DNA from: Treponema sp. J25
GTDB taxonomy: Bacteria; Spirochaetota; Spirochaetia; Treponematales; Breznakiellaceae
Assembly (NCBI RefSeq): GCF_004343725.1
Contig: NZ_PTQW01000013.1
Coordinates: forward strand, 1-64,000
DNA: 64,000 nt
Direction: 5' to 3'
The stretch's first letter is position 1, and each line of letters starts with the position of its first letter. Made by a program: the position numbers and the translations under genes. The notes under the pieces were generated by a model. It did not search any database, was not told where the DNA came from, and saw nothing but the letters and a program-made list of their open reading frames with translations. Positions 35,347 through 43,521 of the stretch are shown piece by piece.

Positions 35347-36234
35347 CTACTTCACCACTTTTTGATCCTGTCGATAGACGTACTCGTATTCAAAAACTTG
35401 CTGAGAACGGGCTTGCCGATCGTCCACCGTTTTCTTGAGGACCTCCCCGTGAGACCCGTATTCATAACTAACAATTTGCAATATTTGTCCACCCGCCGTG
35501 GTCCGTTCTTCTTTTACCAGTCGATTATTCAGGTAAGTAAATCGCTCAATCCGGGTAACCGCGCCTCCGGCGTTGTAATAGGTGATACTCTTCAACGTAC
35601 CCTCAGGGGTGTATTCATAAAAACTTGCCCCTGTTTTTTTACCCGTTCCATCCCGAAGCTCCGCATTACGCAGGACAGAACCATCATAGATATAGACGGT
35701 TTCGGCCACAAGGCTATTGTTTCCATCCAGAATCTTCCAGCGGATTTTGTTTCCCGCCCCATCATACCCATATTCAAAGGCGGAAAGCTGTTTTCCATTT
35801 CCATCCAGGAGGATTTCCTGAACCACCTGGCCCTTTGCATCATAACCATAGTTGCGAACCGAAAGAATTTTCCCTTCCCCATCCTTTATGGTTTTGGAGA
35901 CCAAACGATTGCCATTGTAGGCATATTCCGCCTGTTCTAAGAGACTTCCCGAGGCAGAGAACTTCTTTTGGTTCCGGAGAAACTGCAACTTTTCATCATA
36001 CTCAGAGACTGAGTATTCATCCACCGCTCCATTAGCAAAACGGGTAATCACCTTCTTTTCTAGAGGCACTGTGACGGTTACCGTTTTGGGGGCCGAAACT
36101 TTTTGTTCTTTTTCCACAACTACCGGGACGGACTCCCCAGGACTTTTTTCTTCCTTTGAAACCGATGGGGGTACATTCGCACAAGAAGAAAAGACGAGGC
36201 CCATAATCAAAATTAAAAAAAAGAGATTCCTCAT
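35347..36234 (-). CDS. Repeat-containing lipoprotein
   Basis: The signal peptide ends in a lipobox-like FSSC, giving a lipidated Cys18. The mature protein (about 275 residues) has repeated 20-residue units with Y-x-Y-(D/N)-x-x-G-x-x-(V/I)-x-x-x-x-L/I-x-D-G, for example around YGYDAKGQVV and YGYDGAGNKI. This resembles YD-type beta repeats. AGGAGG precedes the ATG. It is probably displayed in the periplasm or on the outer membrane; the function is unknown. Confidence 0.7.
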   Translation of the reverse strand: MRNLFFLILIMGLVFSSCANVPPSVSKEEKSPGESVPVVVEKEQKVSAPKTVTVTVPLEKKVITRFANGAVDEYSVSEYDEKLQFLRNQKKFSASGSLLEQAEYAYNGNRLVSKTIKDGEGKILSVRNYGYDAKGQVVQEILLDGNGKQLSAFEYGYDGAGNKIRWKILDGNNSLVAETVYIYDGSVLRNAELRDGTGKKTGASFYEYTPEGTLKSITYYNAGGAVTRIERFTYLNNRLVKEERTTAGGQILQIVSYEYGSHGEVLKKTVDDRQARSQQVFEYEYVYRQDQKVVK

Positions 36235-36264
36235 GTATGCATCCTCCTGAAAACGGGTTATACT

Positions 36265-36292
36265 ATTATCTAAAATTTCTCCATTTTCTCAA
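36265..36292 (-). promoter_or_regulatory. Candidate promoter of the lipoprotein gene
   Basis: Minus strand: -35 TTGAGA (36287-36292), 16-bp spacer, -10 GATAAT (36265-36270), about 30 bp before the AGGAGG and ATG. Confidence 0.45.
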
Positions 36293-36311
36293 TAGTAAAA
36301 CGGAGTAGATT

Positions 36312-38180
36312 ATGCAAATTTTTATTAAGAAGAGCAACCTCTATGATGAAGAGGGGAGGCAAATACTGTTACGGGGATGTAATCTCGGTGGGAGTTCTAA
36401 GGTTCCCACCACTCCCAATGGCGCGACCTGGCGAAAGGATTCTCTTGAAAACCCCAGGGCGGTCTCCTTTGTGGGACGCCCCTTTCCTTTAGAAGAAGCG
36501 GACATGCATGTAGACCGGCTTGCTTCATGGGGTTTTAACTGCGTCCGTTTTATCGTTACCTGGGAAGGAATCGAGCACGAAGGCCCCGGTATATACGATG
36601 AAGCATACCTGGCGTACCTGCGTAAAATTATCAAAAAACTGGAAAACCGCAACATAGGGGTATACATGGATCCTCACCAGGATGTATGGAGCCGCTGGAC
36701 CGGTGGCGACGGGGCACCGGCCTGGGTTTTCGATATCCTGGGCATCGACATTGGCCGGCTTTCAATAACCGGAGCTGCCCTTACGCATCAGGAAAAGGGA
36801 GATCCCTTTCCTAAAATGGTCTGGCCCACTAATTACAACCGATATGGCGCAGCCACCCTTTTTACCCTCTTTTTTGGGGGGAATGTCTATGCCCCCCACT
36901 GTATGGTAGAAGGGACCCCCATTCAGGAATTCCTGCAGCAGAAATACATTGCCGCTATGCGGCACTGCTATCGACGCCTTAAGGATTGTAAGAACATTAT
37001 CGGCTGGGGTACCATGAACGAGCCCCATCCCGGCTACATTGGGTACCAGAATCTAGAAAACCTCGAAAACAATTCCATCGCCCTGGGCCCCATCCCCTCG
37101 GCCTTTCAATCGATGGTGGCGGCCTCAGGGTATACCGTAGAAGTTCCGGTGTACAAAACAGGAATTCTGGGAACCCGCGTAATCGGAAAAGAAACTATCA
37201 ATCCAGAAAAGGCCTCTCTTTTTAAAGAAGGCTTTTCATGTCCCTGGAAGAAAGAGGGAGTCTGGACAGATGAAGGGGGCGTTCCCCGGCTTTTGAAAAA
37301 AGACTATTTCGCTTACATTGAAGGCAGACCCGTTCGCTTCGTCGATGATTTTCTAAAACCTTTTATGAAAAAATTCATAGCATCCCTTTCAGAGGTGCAG
37401 GAAAAATGTCTTTTCTTTATCGAAGGGGTCCCCAATGGAGACCATCCCTCCTGGGATAAAAACGATGGAGACCGGTGCATCAATGCCTTCCATTGGTATG
37501 ATGGGGCAACCCTTTTTTCCAAGAAATTTTTCCCCTGGGTTTCGGTTCGCTCCGATAATCGGCAACTGGTAGTGGGGAAACGACGGGTTCTGGAAAGTTT
37601 TATCGATCAACTCTACGAAGACATCCGCTGGACCCAGGAACACATGAATAACATGCCCTGCCTTCTCGGAGAATTTGGCCTTCCCTTTGATTTGTTTAAT
37701 AAAAAGGCCTATAAAACAGGGGATTATTCGCTCCACGAAATTGCCCTGGATATGTATTACTCGGCGATTGAGGCACTCAGGCTCCACGCCACAATCTGGA
37801 ACTACACCGCCGATAACAACCATGAACGGGGAGATCAATGGAATGACGAAGATCTTTCCATTGTGGGACCAGAGGGTCCCCGGGCAATGAGAGGATGGCT
37901 CCGCCCCTATCCCAGGGCCATTGCAGGGGAACTGCTCTTTTATCACTGGGACTACAAAAAACGCTTCTTTTCTTTCCGCTATGAGGCGAATCCCCACATT
38001 ACAGCCCCGACGGAAGTATATCTTCCAGCCACCTGCATAGGGTCCAGACCTCACATCCTTGTGGTATATAACCGGAAGCAAAGCCTCCCCTTTACCTGGG
38101 ATTCAGAAAAGGGGCTTCTTCTTATCACCACCCCAAAAGAAGGGGGGAGCATAGAAGTAACTGTACAAGGGGAAGACTAG
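36312..38180 (+). CDS. GH5 family glycosidase resembling endoglycoceramidase/glucosylceramidase (GH5_12-like)
   Basis: A protein of 622 residues with the GH5 barrel: the segment IGVYMDPHQDVWSRWTGGDGAPAW is typical of endoglycoceramidase-related GH5 enzymes, the acid/base glutamate is Glu237 in GTMNEPHPGY, and the nucleophile is Glu454 in LLGEFGLPFD. A C-terminal beta-sandwich (about 540-622) follows. There is no signal peptide, so it probably acts in the cytoplasm. Subfamily placement by motif is good; the true substrate (a glucosyl lipid, steryl glucoside or oligosaccharide) is not known. GGAG lies six bases before the ATG. It ends 4 bp inside the convergent transglycosylase gene. Confidence 0.8.
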   Translation: MQIFIKKSNLYDEEGRQILLRGCNLGGSSKVPTTPNGATWRKDSLENPRAVSFVGRPFPLEEADMHVDRLASWGFNCVRFIVTWEGIEHEGPGIYDEAYLAYLRKIIKKLENRNIGVYMDPHQDVWSRWTGGDGAPAWVFDILGIDIGRLSITGAALTHQEKGDPFPKMVWPTNYNRYGAATLFTLFFGGNVYAPHCMVEGTPIQEFLQQKYIAAMRHCYRRLKDCKNIIGWGTMNEPHPGYIGYQNLENLENNSIALGPIPSAFQSMVAASGYTVEVPVYKTGILGTRVIGKETINPEKASLFKEGFSCPWKKEGVWTDEGGVPRLLKKDYFAYIEGRPVRFVDDFLKPFMKKFIASLSEVQEKCLFFIEGVPNGDHPSWDKNDGDRCINAFHWYDGATLFSKKFFPWVSVRSDNRQLVVGKRRVLESFIDQLYEDIRWTQEHMNNMPCLLGEFGLPFDLFNKKAYKTGDYSLHEIALDMYYSAIEALRLHATIWNYTADNNHERGDQWNDEDLSIVGPEGPRAMRGWLRPYPRAIAGELLFYHWDYKKRFFSFRYEANPHITAPTEVYLPATCIGSRPHILVVYNRKQSLPFTWDSEKGLLLITTPKEGGSIEVTVQGED

Positions 38181-38950
38181 CGCAGGCCCCCTTTAAAAGA
38201 AGGGAATAGGGCTAATCGAGTTTCAGAAGAAGATGCTTTTTCAGAAGCGGCTTTTACCGTACCATCGGCAATAATCCAACGGGGAGCTATTTCGCGACTA
38301 AAAAGGTCTTCTACCCCATCTCGAAACGCCTGAACCCGGGCGATGTAATCGAGGGTTTTTTTCGGCGTGTTATCGGCTCGTACCCGGGTGGTACCGGCGT
38401 TATACATGGCAAGGCCGGCAACCTCGCTTCCCCCTAAATCAAGGCACCACCGAAGATGGGCAATTCCATACCGGGCATTGAGATCGGGGTTAAAAAAGTC
38501 CTGCTCTTTAAGATTGGGGAAGGCCTTCGAATTCAACTGGAAAAGCCCCCTATCGACGCTTCCCTTGTTGGTGTTTACCGCCCGGGGATTAAAACGACTC
38601 TCTTCCCAGGCAAGCGCAAAGGCAAGACTCGGGGGAACTTCAAACTGGTCACAATAGGCCAGGATACTCTCTGCCAGGGCTCGAGAGTGGGTAAGGGCCT
38701 CAAAGAAAGAAACAACCGATTCCCGGGAAAGGGGATCCCGATAGAGGGTCAAAATAGTATTTTTGGGGCTATCCTTAAAGGTAAGAACCGCAGCCCGGTA
38801 TTCGCTGGGGTGAAGGGCCACCCACTCGGGAGAAATATTCTCAAGGGCCGATACAGTAAAAGCATTATGTACATGCAGATACAGGGCAGGAATAAGCAGT
38901 AGACTACTGAGACAAAAGGGAATACCTAAAAAGAAAAATCTTCGCATCAT
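38177..38950 (-). CDS. Lytic transglycosylase (SLT family)
   Basis: A protein of 257 residues with an N-terminal hydrophobic signal or anchor (about 5-25). The SLT domain (about 100-215) has the catalytic glutamate in LAWEESRFNP (about Glu117), followed by GLFQLN and GLAMYNAG motifs. It cleaves peptidoglycan glycan strands in the periplasm. It is on the strand opposite to the GH5 gene, so no operon is implied. The 214-bp gap to serA shows only weak GC-rich pairing. Confidence 0.88.
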   Translation of the reverse strand: MMRRFFFLGIPFCLSSLLLIPALYLHVHNAFTVSALENISPEWVALHPSEYRAAVLTFKDSPKNTILTLYRDPLSRESVVSFFEALTHSRALAESILAYCDQFEVPPSLAFALAWEESRFNPRAVNTNKGSVDRGLFQLNSKAFPNLKEQDFFNPDLNARYGIAHLRWCLDLGGSEVAGLAMYNAGTTRVRADNTPKKTLDYIARVQAFRDGVEDLFSREIAPRWIIADGTVKAASEKASSSETRLALFPSFKGGLR

Positions 38951-39164
38951 GCTGGACGATCAACTCCATTTCCATAAGTATTCATACCTCGCAAAGGATG
39001 TAAAACAATGAAGTAAAGCGCATAATATAGAAATATTTTCTATCATTCAAGGGGAGAAAACCGGGGCACCCAAGGATTTACCCGGGGCCCCGCTAATCCA
39101 GCATTTTTTGTAGATAGAAAGGGGTCAAAAAGAACTTCTTATTCCTCCTAATCAGAGAAAGACA

Positions 39165-40337
39165 TTATTTTTTTTCTATCACCCTCACACGAATAATACC
39201 TTCTACCGCCTGGATTTTTTGTATAAGGTAATCCGGGATAGGGCTCTCGGTATCAATGATATTGTAGGCGTACTTATCCTTATGGTGATTTATGAGATCA
39301 GTAATATTGATGTTCCCCTCCGCAAGGATGGTCGTTATCTGTCCTACCATGTTAGGTACGTTTCTATTGGCCACCAATAACCGATAGGGAGAACGTTGTT
39401 CCAGTTTACAATGGGGAAAATTCACCGAATTCTTGATATTCCCCGCTTCAAGATAATCCCGCAATTGGAGGACCGCCATTTCCGCGCAGTTTTCCTCTGC
39501 CTCCGGGGTAGAGGCCCCAAGGTGGGGAATACAGAGGACCCGTTCTTGCTTAAGCAGTTCCGCATTCGGGAAATCCGTTACATAACAGTTGATCTTCCCC
39601 TCCTGTAGCGCCTGAATAAGGTCCGCATCATTCACAAGCCCGCCTCGAGCAAGATTGATAAGTCGAACCCCCTTTTTCATGAGGCGGATTTTTTCCATAT
39701 CAATCATACCTTTAGTGGCATCCATAAGAGGCACATGGAGGGTGATATAATCTGCCACCCGCAATAGACCTTCGAGGGTCTCAGCCTTTTTTACTTCCCG
39801 GGAAAGATTCCAGGCCGCATCTACCGAAATATAGGGATCATACCCTATTACGTCCATCCCCAGGTTTACCGCATCGTTGGCAACCATCACCCCGATCGCC
39901 CCAAGACCAATTACGCCGAGGGTTTTACCTTTGATTTCCGGTCCTTCAAACTGGCTTTTCCCTTTTTCCACCAGGTCGGGGACCTCATCGCCCTTTTCGA
40001 TAAGGGTTTTACACCAGGCAATTCCTTCCACAATTTTTCGGGAAGAAAGGAGTAATCCCGCTATTGCCAATTCTTTTACCGCATTGGCATTGGCACCAGG
40101 GGTATTAAACACCACGATACCCCGCTCACTACAAAGATCTACCGGGATATTGTTGACCCCCGCTCCCGCCCGGGCAATCGCCTTTACCGAAGAAGGAATT
40201 TCCACCGAATGGAGATCTGCGCTCCGAACAAGGATTGCATCAGGGTTTGGAATCTCGCTTGCGATTTCATACATGTCCCGGGGAAAGAGATCGAGCCCCC
40301 GGGGAGAAATTTTGTTGGCCGTTAAAATCCGAAACAT
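39165..40337 (-). CDS. serA: Phosphoglycerate dehydrogenase
   Basis: A D-isomer-specific 2-hydroxyacid dehydrogenase of 390 residues with a C-terminal ACT domain (about 315-390), the form that oxidises 3-phosphoglycerate in serine synthesis. The NAD site is GVIGLGAIGV, the catalytic residues sit in NLARGG and in the CIPHLGAST histidine. I moved the start to 40337 because an AGGGGG site precedes that ATG and it abuts the serC stop codon (TAGAATG), indicating co-translation. Confidence 0.93.
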   Translation of the reverse strand: MFRILTANKISPRGLDLFPRDMYEIASEIPNPDAILVRSADLHSVEIPSSVKAIARAGAGVNNIPVDLCSERGIVVFNTPGANANAVKELAIAGLLLSSRKIVEGIAWCKTLIEKGDEVPDLVEKGKSQFEGPEIKGKTLGVIGLGAIGVMVANDAVNLGMDVIGYDPYISVDAAWNLSREVKKAETLEGLLRVADYITLHVPLMDATKGMIDMEKIRLMKKGVRLINLARGGLVNDADLIQALQEGKINCYVTDFPNAELLKQERVLCIPHLGASTPEAEENCAEMAVLQLRDYLEAGNIKNSVNFPHCKLEQRSPYRLLVANRNVPNMVGQITTILAEGNINITDLINHHKDKYAYNIIDTESPIPDYLIQKIQAVEGIIRVRVIEKK

Positions 40338-40338
40338 T

Positions 40339-41433
40339 CTAGTGCCCCCTATTTTTCGCTTCAAATTCTTTCATAAAGTCTATCAGGGCCTGTACCCCTT
40401 CAATAGGCATGGCGTTGTAGATGCTTGCCCGCATACCCCCTACCAGGCGATGCCCCGCCAAATTCACCAGGCCCGCGGCGGCGGCCTCCTGCACAAAACG
40501 GGCTTCCACATCAGGGTCTCCGTGGACAAAGGGGACATTCATGAGGCTCCGATCCCGTTTTTCCACGGGGGAACGGAAAAAGCTCGACGAATCAAGATAG
40601 TTATACAAAAGGGCCGCCTTTTCCTGGTTTCGCTTATAGATAACCTCAAGACCACCCTGGGCTTCCATCCAGTCAAGAACAAGACCAATCATGTAGATCC
40701 CGTAGCAGGGCGGGGTATTATACATGGAACCTTCTTTTGCATGGATCTCATACCGCAACATGGTGGGTACCCAGTCCGGGACCTTCTGGATAAGATCTTC
40801 CCGAACGATCACCACCGTGACCCCCGCGGGCCCCAGGTTTTTCTGAGCCCCCGCATACAACACCCCAAAGCGACTCACATCCAGGGGTTCCGAAAGGATA
40901 CAGCTTGAAATATCTGCCACCAGGGGAACATTCCCTGTATCGGGCAGGGTGGTCCAGCGGGTTCCTACAATCGTGTTGTTCAAGGTAATATGGTAGTAGG
41001 CATCCTCTGGATCCGGAGCAGGAGCGGCAGGAATATAGGTGTAGGCCCGATCCTTCGAGGAAGCGGCAACCCGGACTTCCACATATTTGGAGGCCTCTTC
41101 TGCCGCCTTGGAGGCCCAAATACCCGTATCTACGTAGGTAGCTTTCCGTTTTTTCCCATCCACCGGGGGAGCAAGATTCAGGGGAACCATGGCAAACTGG
41201 AGAGAAGCGCCACCCTGCAGAAAGAGCACCTTGTAATTGTTGGGAATGCCCATCAATTTTCGGAGCATCGCCTCTGCATGGTCGATGATAGGTTTAAAAT
41301 CCTTTGAACGGTGACTCATTTCCATCACCGACTGACCGGTCCCCCGGGCATCGGTCATTTCTGCTGCGGCCCTCTGAAGCACCTCCAGGGGTAACATAGA
41401 CGGCCCCGCCGAGAAGTTGTAGACCCGTTTCAT
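40339..41433 (-). CDS. serC: Phosphoserine aminotransferase
   Basis: A class-V aminotransferase of 364 residues that makes phosphoserine from phosphohydroxypyruvate. It has the N-terminal NFSAGPSMLP signature and the PLP lysine in GAQKNLGPAG. AAGGAGG precedes the ATG. It is the first gene of the serC-serA unit; a phosphoserine phosphatase gene is not in the window. Confidence 0.95.
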   Translation of the reverse strand: MKRVYNFSAGPSMLPLEVLQRAAAEMTDARGTGQSVMEMSHRSKDFKPIIDHAEAMLRKLMGIPNNYKVLFLQGGASLQFAMVPLNLAPPVDGKKRKATYVDTGIWASKAAEEASKYVEVRVAASSKDRAYTYIPAAPAPDPEDAYYHITLNNTIVGTRWTTLPDTGNVPLVADISSCILSEPLDVSRFGVLYAGAQKNLGPAGVTVVIVREDLIQKVPDWVPTMLRYEIHAKEGSMYNTPPCYGIYMIGLVLDWMEAQGGLEVIYKRNQEKAALLYNYLDSSSFFRSPVEKRDRSLMNVPFVHGDPDVEARFVQEAAAAGLVNLAGHRLVGGMRASIYNAMPIEGVQALIDFMKEFEAKNRGH

Positions 41434-41469
41434 ATAGCCTCCTTAATCGCCCCTTGTTCAGCGGGCGTT

Positions 41470-42117
41470 CTATTCATTTTTCCCGGGAATCCCCGGCTCA
41501 GTTCCTTTTTTGCTGCTTAAGCGAGCCGCCAGGGCTCGCAGCCCATCTACCACGTACAGGTTTTCTACCGCCACCGTCGGCGGAACCGTTAACACCACCG
41601 GCGCAAAATTAAGAATGCCCCGGATTCCTGCGGCAACCAGTTTTTCTGCGCTCCTCTGGGCTTCCGAGGCAGGAACACAAAGCAGGGCCAGTTCAATCTG
41701 AAAACGGGAAATCACCTCCGCCATTTTATAGGTTGGATAGAGGGGAACCGGCGAGCGGAGTATCTCGATGCGGTTCACGCTTGAATCAAAACCTGCCACA
41801 AGGTGAAACCCTTCCTGCTCAAACCCTGTAAAATTGAGAAAGGCCGAGCCAAGCCGTCCGAGGCCCACAATACAAATCCGGCGTCCCTCCGTAAGCCCCA
41901 GGGTTTCCCGGATTACCTCTTTAAGCCGTCCCACCTCATAGCCGGCGGTTCCCGCAGAAATTCCTTCCAGATAGGAAATATCCTTCCGGACGGTGGCACT
42001 GGACCATCCGGTATAGTCTTCTATCTCGGAAGATGTGATAAATTGAACATCAAGCCGCTCCAGAAAGCGGAGCAAATGGAGAAGCCGTTCGATTGCAGGA
42101 CCAGGAATTTGATTCAT
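41470..42117 (-). CDS. rex: Redox-sensing repressor Rex
   Basis: A Rex protein of about 215 residues: an N-terminal winged helix (about 10-80, SSATVRKDISYL) and a Rossmann NAD(H) domain with CIVGLGRLGSAF. It senses the NADH/NAD ratio and represses fermentation and respiration genes. I prefer the ATG at 42117, eight bases after AGGTGG; ATG 42123 and GTG 42129 are alternatives. A perfect Rex-like palindrome overlaps its own start of transcription, which points to autoregulation. The downstream serC gene lies 36 bp on and may be co-transcribed. Confidence 0.93.
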   Translation of the reverse strand: MNQIPGPAIERLLHLLRFLERLDVQFITSSEIEDYTGWSSATVRKDISYLEGISAGTAGYEVGRLKEVIRETLGLTEGRRICIVGLGRLGSAFLNFTGFEQEGFHLVAGFDSSVNRIEILRSPVPLYPTYKMAEVISRFQIELALLCVPASEAQRSAEKLVAAGIRGILNFAPVVLTVPPTVAVENLYVVDGLRALAARLSSKKGTEPGIPGKNE

Positions 42118-42129
42118 CCACATCACCAC

Positions 42130-42147
42130 CTGTGATATTTTTCACAG
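42130..42147. promoter_or_regulatory. Rex operator
   Basis: CTGTGATATTTTTCACAG is a perfect 6-bp inverted repeat with a 6-bp spacer. It differs from the Rex consensus TTGTGA-N6-TCACAA by one base in each half. It covers the predicted transcription start of rex. Confidence 0.75.
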
Positions 42148-42149
42148 AA

Positions 42150-42178
42150 ACTATAGCAAAGGTTCTAAAAACTGTCAA
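42150..42178 (-). promoter_or_regulatory. rex promoter
   Basis: Minus strand: -35 TTGACA (42173-42178), 17-bp spacer, -10 TATAGT (42150-42155), a near-ideal sigma70 promoter. The start of transcription falls near 42143, inside the Rex box. Confidence 0.75.
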
Positions 42179-42207
42179 TTGTTTTTTTCTCGTAATTGGT
42201 TTATTAT
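42179..42207 (+). promoter_or_regulatory. hprK promoter giving a leaderless mRNA
   Basis: -35 TTGTTT (42179-42184), 17-bp spacer, -10 TATTAT (42202-42207). Six bases separate the -10 from the ATG at 42214, placing the start of transcription on the start codon. A TATAAT at 42205-42210 has no matching -35. The -35 directly abuts that of the divergent rex promoter. Confidence 0.55.
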
Positions 42208-42213
42208 AATTCC

Positions 42214-43203
42214 ATGGCCGTAAAACGATTCACCGTCCTGGATCTCATCGATATGGACCTGAAAGAGCACAACGCCTTGAATCTGCGGTGTATCGGTGGA
42301 AGAAAAGGGCTTTCTCGGGTCATCGATATCCCCGATCTGAACCGGCCAGGGCTTGCCCTCTCAGGCTTTTATGACTCCTTCGCCTATCAGCGAATCCAGA
42401 TTTTCGGCCGAGGCGAGGTGGCCTATCTCCGAAAGCTTGCCTCAGAACACAAGACCGACACCATCCAGAAAATGTTTGAATACCCTATCCCCTGCTGTAT
42501 TTTTACCCACAGTCTGCTTCCTGACTCGGGTTTCTTTGAAATTGCCGAAAAGGCCCAATGCCCTATTTTGCAAACCGATCTCCCTTCTTCTGAATTTTCG
42601 TCCCGCTTGCTTCGGGTGCTTTCTACTATCTTTGCTCCACAAAAAAGCATGCACGGCGTTCTGGTGGAAGTGTACGGCATTGGGGTACTCATATTGGGCG
42701 ATTCGGGGGTTGGGAAAAGCGAGGCCGCCCTGGAATTAATCGAACGGGGACACCGTCTTGTGGCTGACGATGTGGTAGATATCCGCTGCGTCAACGGAAA
42801 CATCCTTATGGGTTCGGGGGCTAATAAAATCATTGGCCATCATATGGAAATCCGGGGATTGGGCATCATCAATATTACCCATCTTTTTGGGGTAGGGGCG
42901 ATCCGGGACAAGAAACAGATTCAACTAGTGGTAGAGCTGGAAGAATGGAACCCCGAAAAAATGTACGACCGACTGGGCACGACTGATCTTACAATAGATA
43001 TCCTGGGAGTGAAGGTGCCCAAGCTAGAGATCCCCGTGAAACCGGGACGAAACATCCCCATCATTATAGAAACGGCGGCCATGAATGAACGCTTAAAGAA
43101 AATGGGGTATTATTCGGCAAAAGAGTTTAACCAGAACATCCTTAAATGGATTGAAAGTGATTCTGCCCGTTCAGTGTATTATGGGCAGGATGACTTTATT
43201 TGA
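42214..43203 (+). CDS. hprK: HPr kinase/phosphorylase
   Basis: A protein of 329 residues that phosphorylates HPr on Ser46 and removes the phosphate, linking carbon status to gene control. The P-loop GDSGVGKS (162-169) and the HprK signature MEIRGLGIINITHLFGVGAIRD are intact. I placed the start at 42214, where homologues begin; there is no Shine-Dalgarno site, in keeping with a leaderless mRNA. It heads an unbroken series that includes ptsH, a two-component pair, lexA and holA. Confidence 0.93.
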   Translation: MAVKRFTVLDLIDMDLKEHNALNLRCIGGRKGLSRVIDIPDLNRPGLALSGFYDSFAYQRIQIFGRGEVAYLRKLASEHKTDTIQKMFEYPIPCCIFTHSLLPDSGFFEIAEKAQCPILQTDLPSSEFSSRLLRVLSTIFAPQKSMHGVLVEVYGIGVLILGDSGVGKSEAALELIERGHRLVADDVVDIRCVNGNILMGSGANKIIGHHMEIRGLGIINITHLFGVGAIRDKKQIQLVVELEEWNPEKMYDRLGTTDLTIDILGVKVPKLEIPVKPGRNIPIIIETAAMNERLKKMGYYSAKEFNQNILKWIESDSARSVYYGQDDFI

Positions 43204-43236
43204 AATATTTCGATATAACAATTAAGGAAAAATATC

Positions 43237-43503
43237 ATGATAGAACAGATGGTCACCATCAAAAATCGAGCAGGGATTCACGCCCGACCGGCGGCTCTCC
43301 TGGTACAGACGGCAAACAAATATAAATCTAAAATTTACATAGAAAAAGACAACGATAGAGTGAATGGCAAATCTATTATGGGTATCATTACCCTTGGCGC
43401 AGGGTATAACACCAGTCTTAAAATCATTGCGGATGGGGAAGACGAACAAGAAGCCCTAGCAGCATTGATCCATTTGTTTGATTCAAAGTTTGAAGAAGAA
43501 TAA
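43237..43503 (+). CDS. ptsH: Phosphocarrier protein HPr
   Basis: A full HPr of 88 residues. His15 in RAGIHARPAA takes phosphate from Enzyme I and Ser46 in NGKSIMGI is the target of HprK. Having both residues next to hprK indicates a working HPr-Ser-P control loop. It starts 33 bp after hprK, after an AAGGAAAA site. Confidence 0.95.
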   Translation: MIEQMVTIKNRAGIHARPAALLVQTANKYKSKIYIEKDNDRVNGKSIMGIITLGAGYNTSLKIIADGEDEQEALAALIHLFDSKFEEE

Positions 43504-43521
43504 ACGGACGAGCCCTATGCG

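Noticed and set aside
39877-40908. 343-codon plus-strand frame across serA and serC
   Set aside because: It spans two firmly identified genes on the other strand and has no independent support.
42205-42210. TATAAT just before hprK as its -10
   Set aside because: It would start transcription inside the start codon and has no -35 at the right distance; TATTAT at 42202-42207 fits better.
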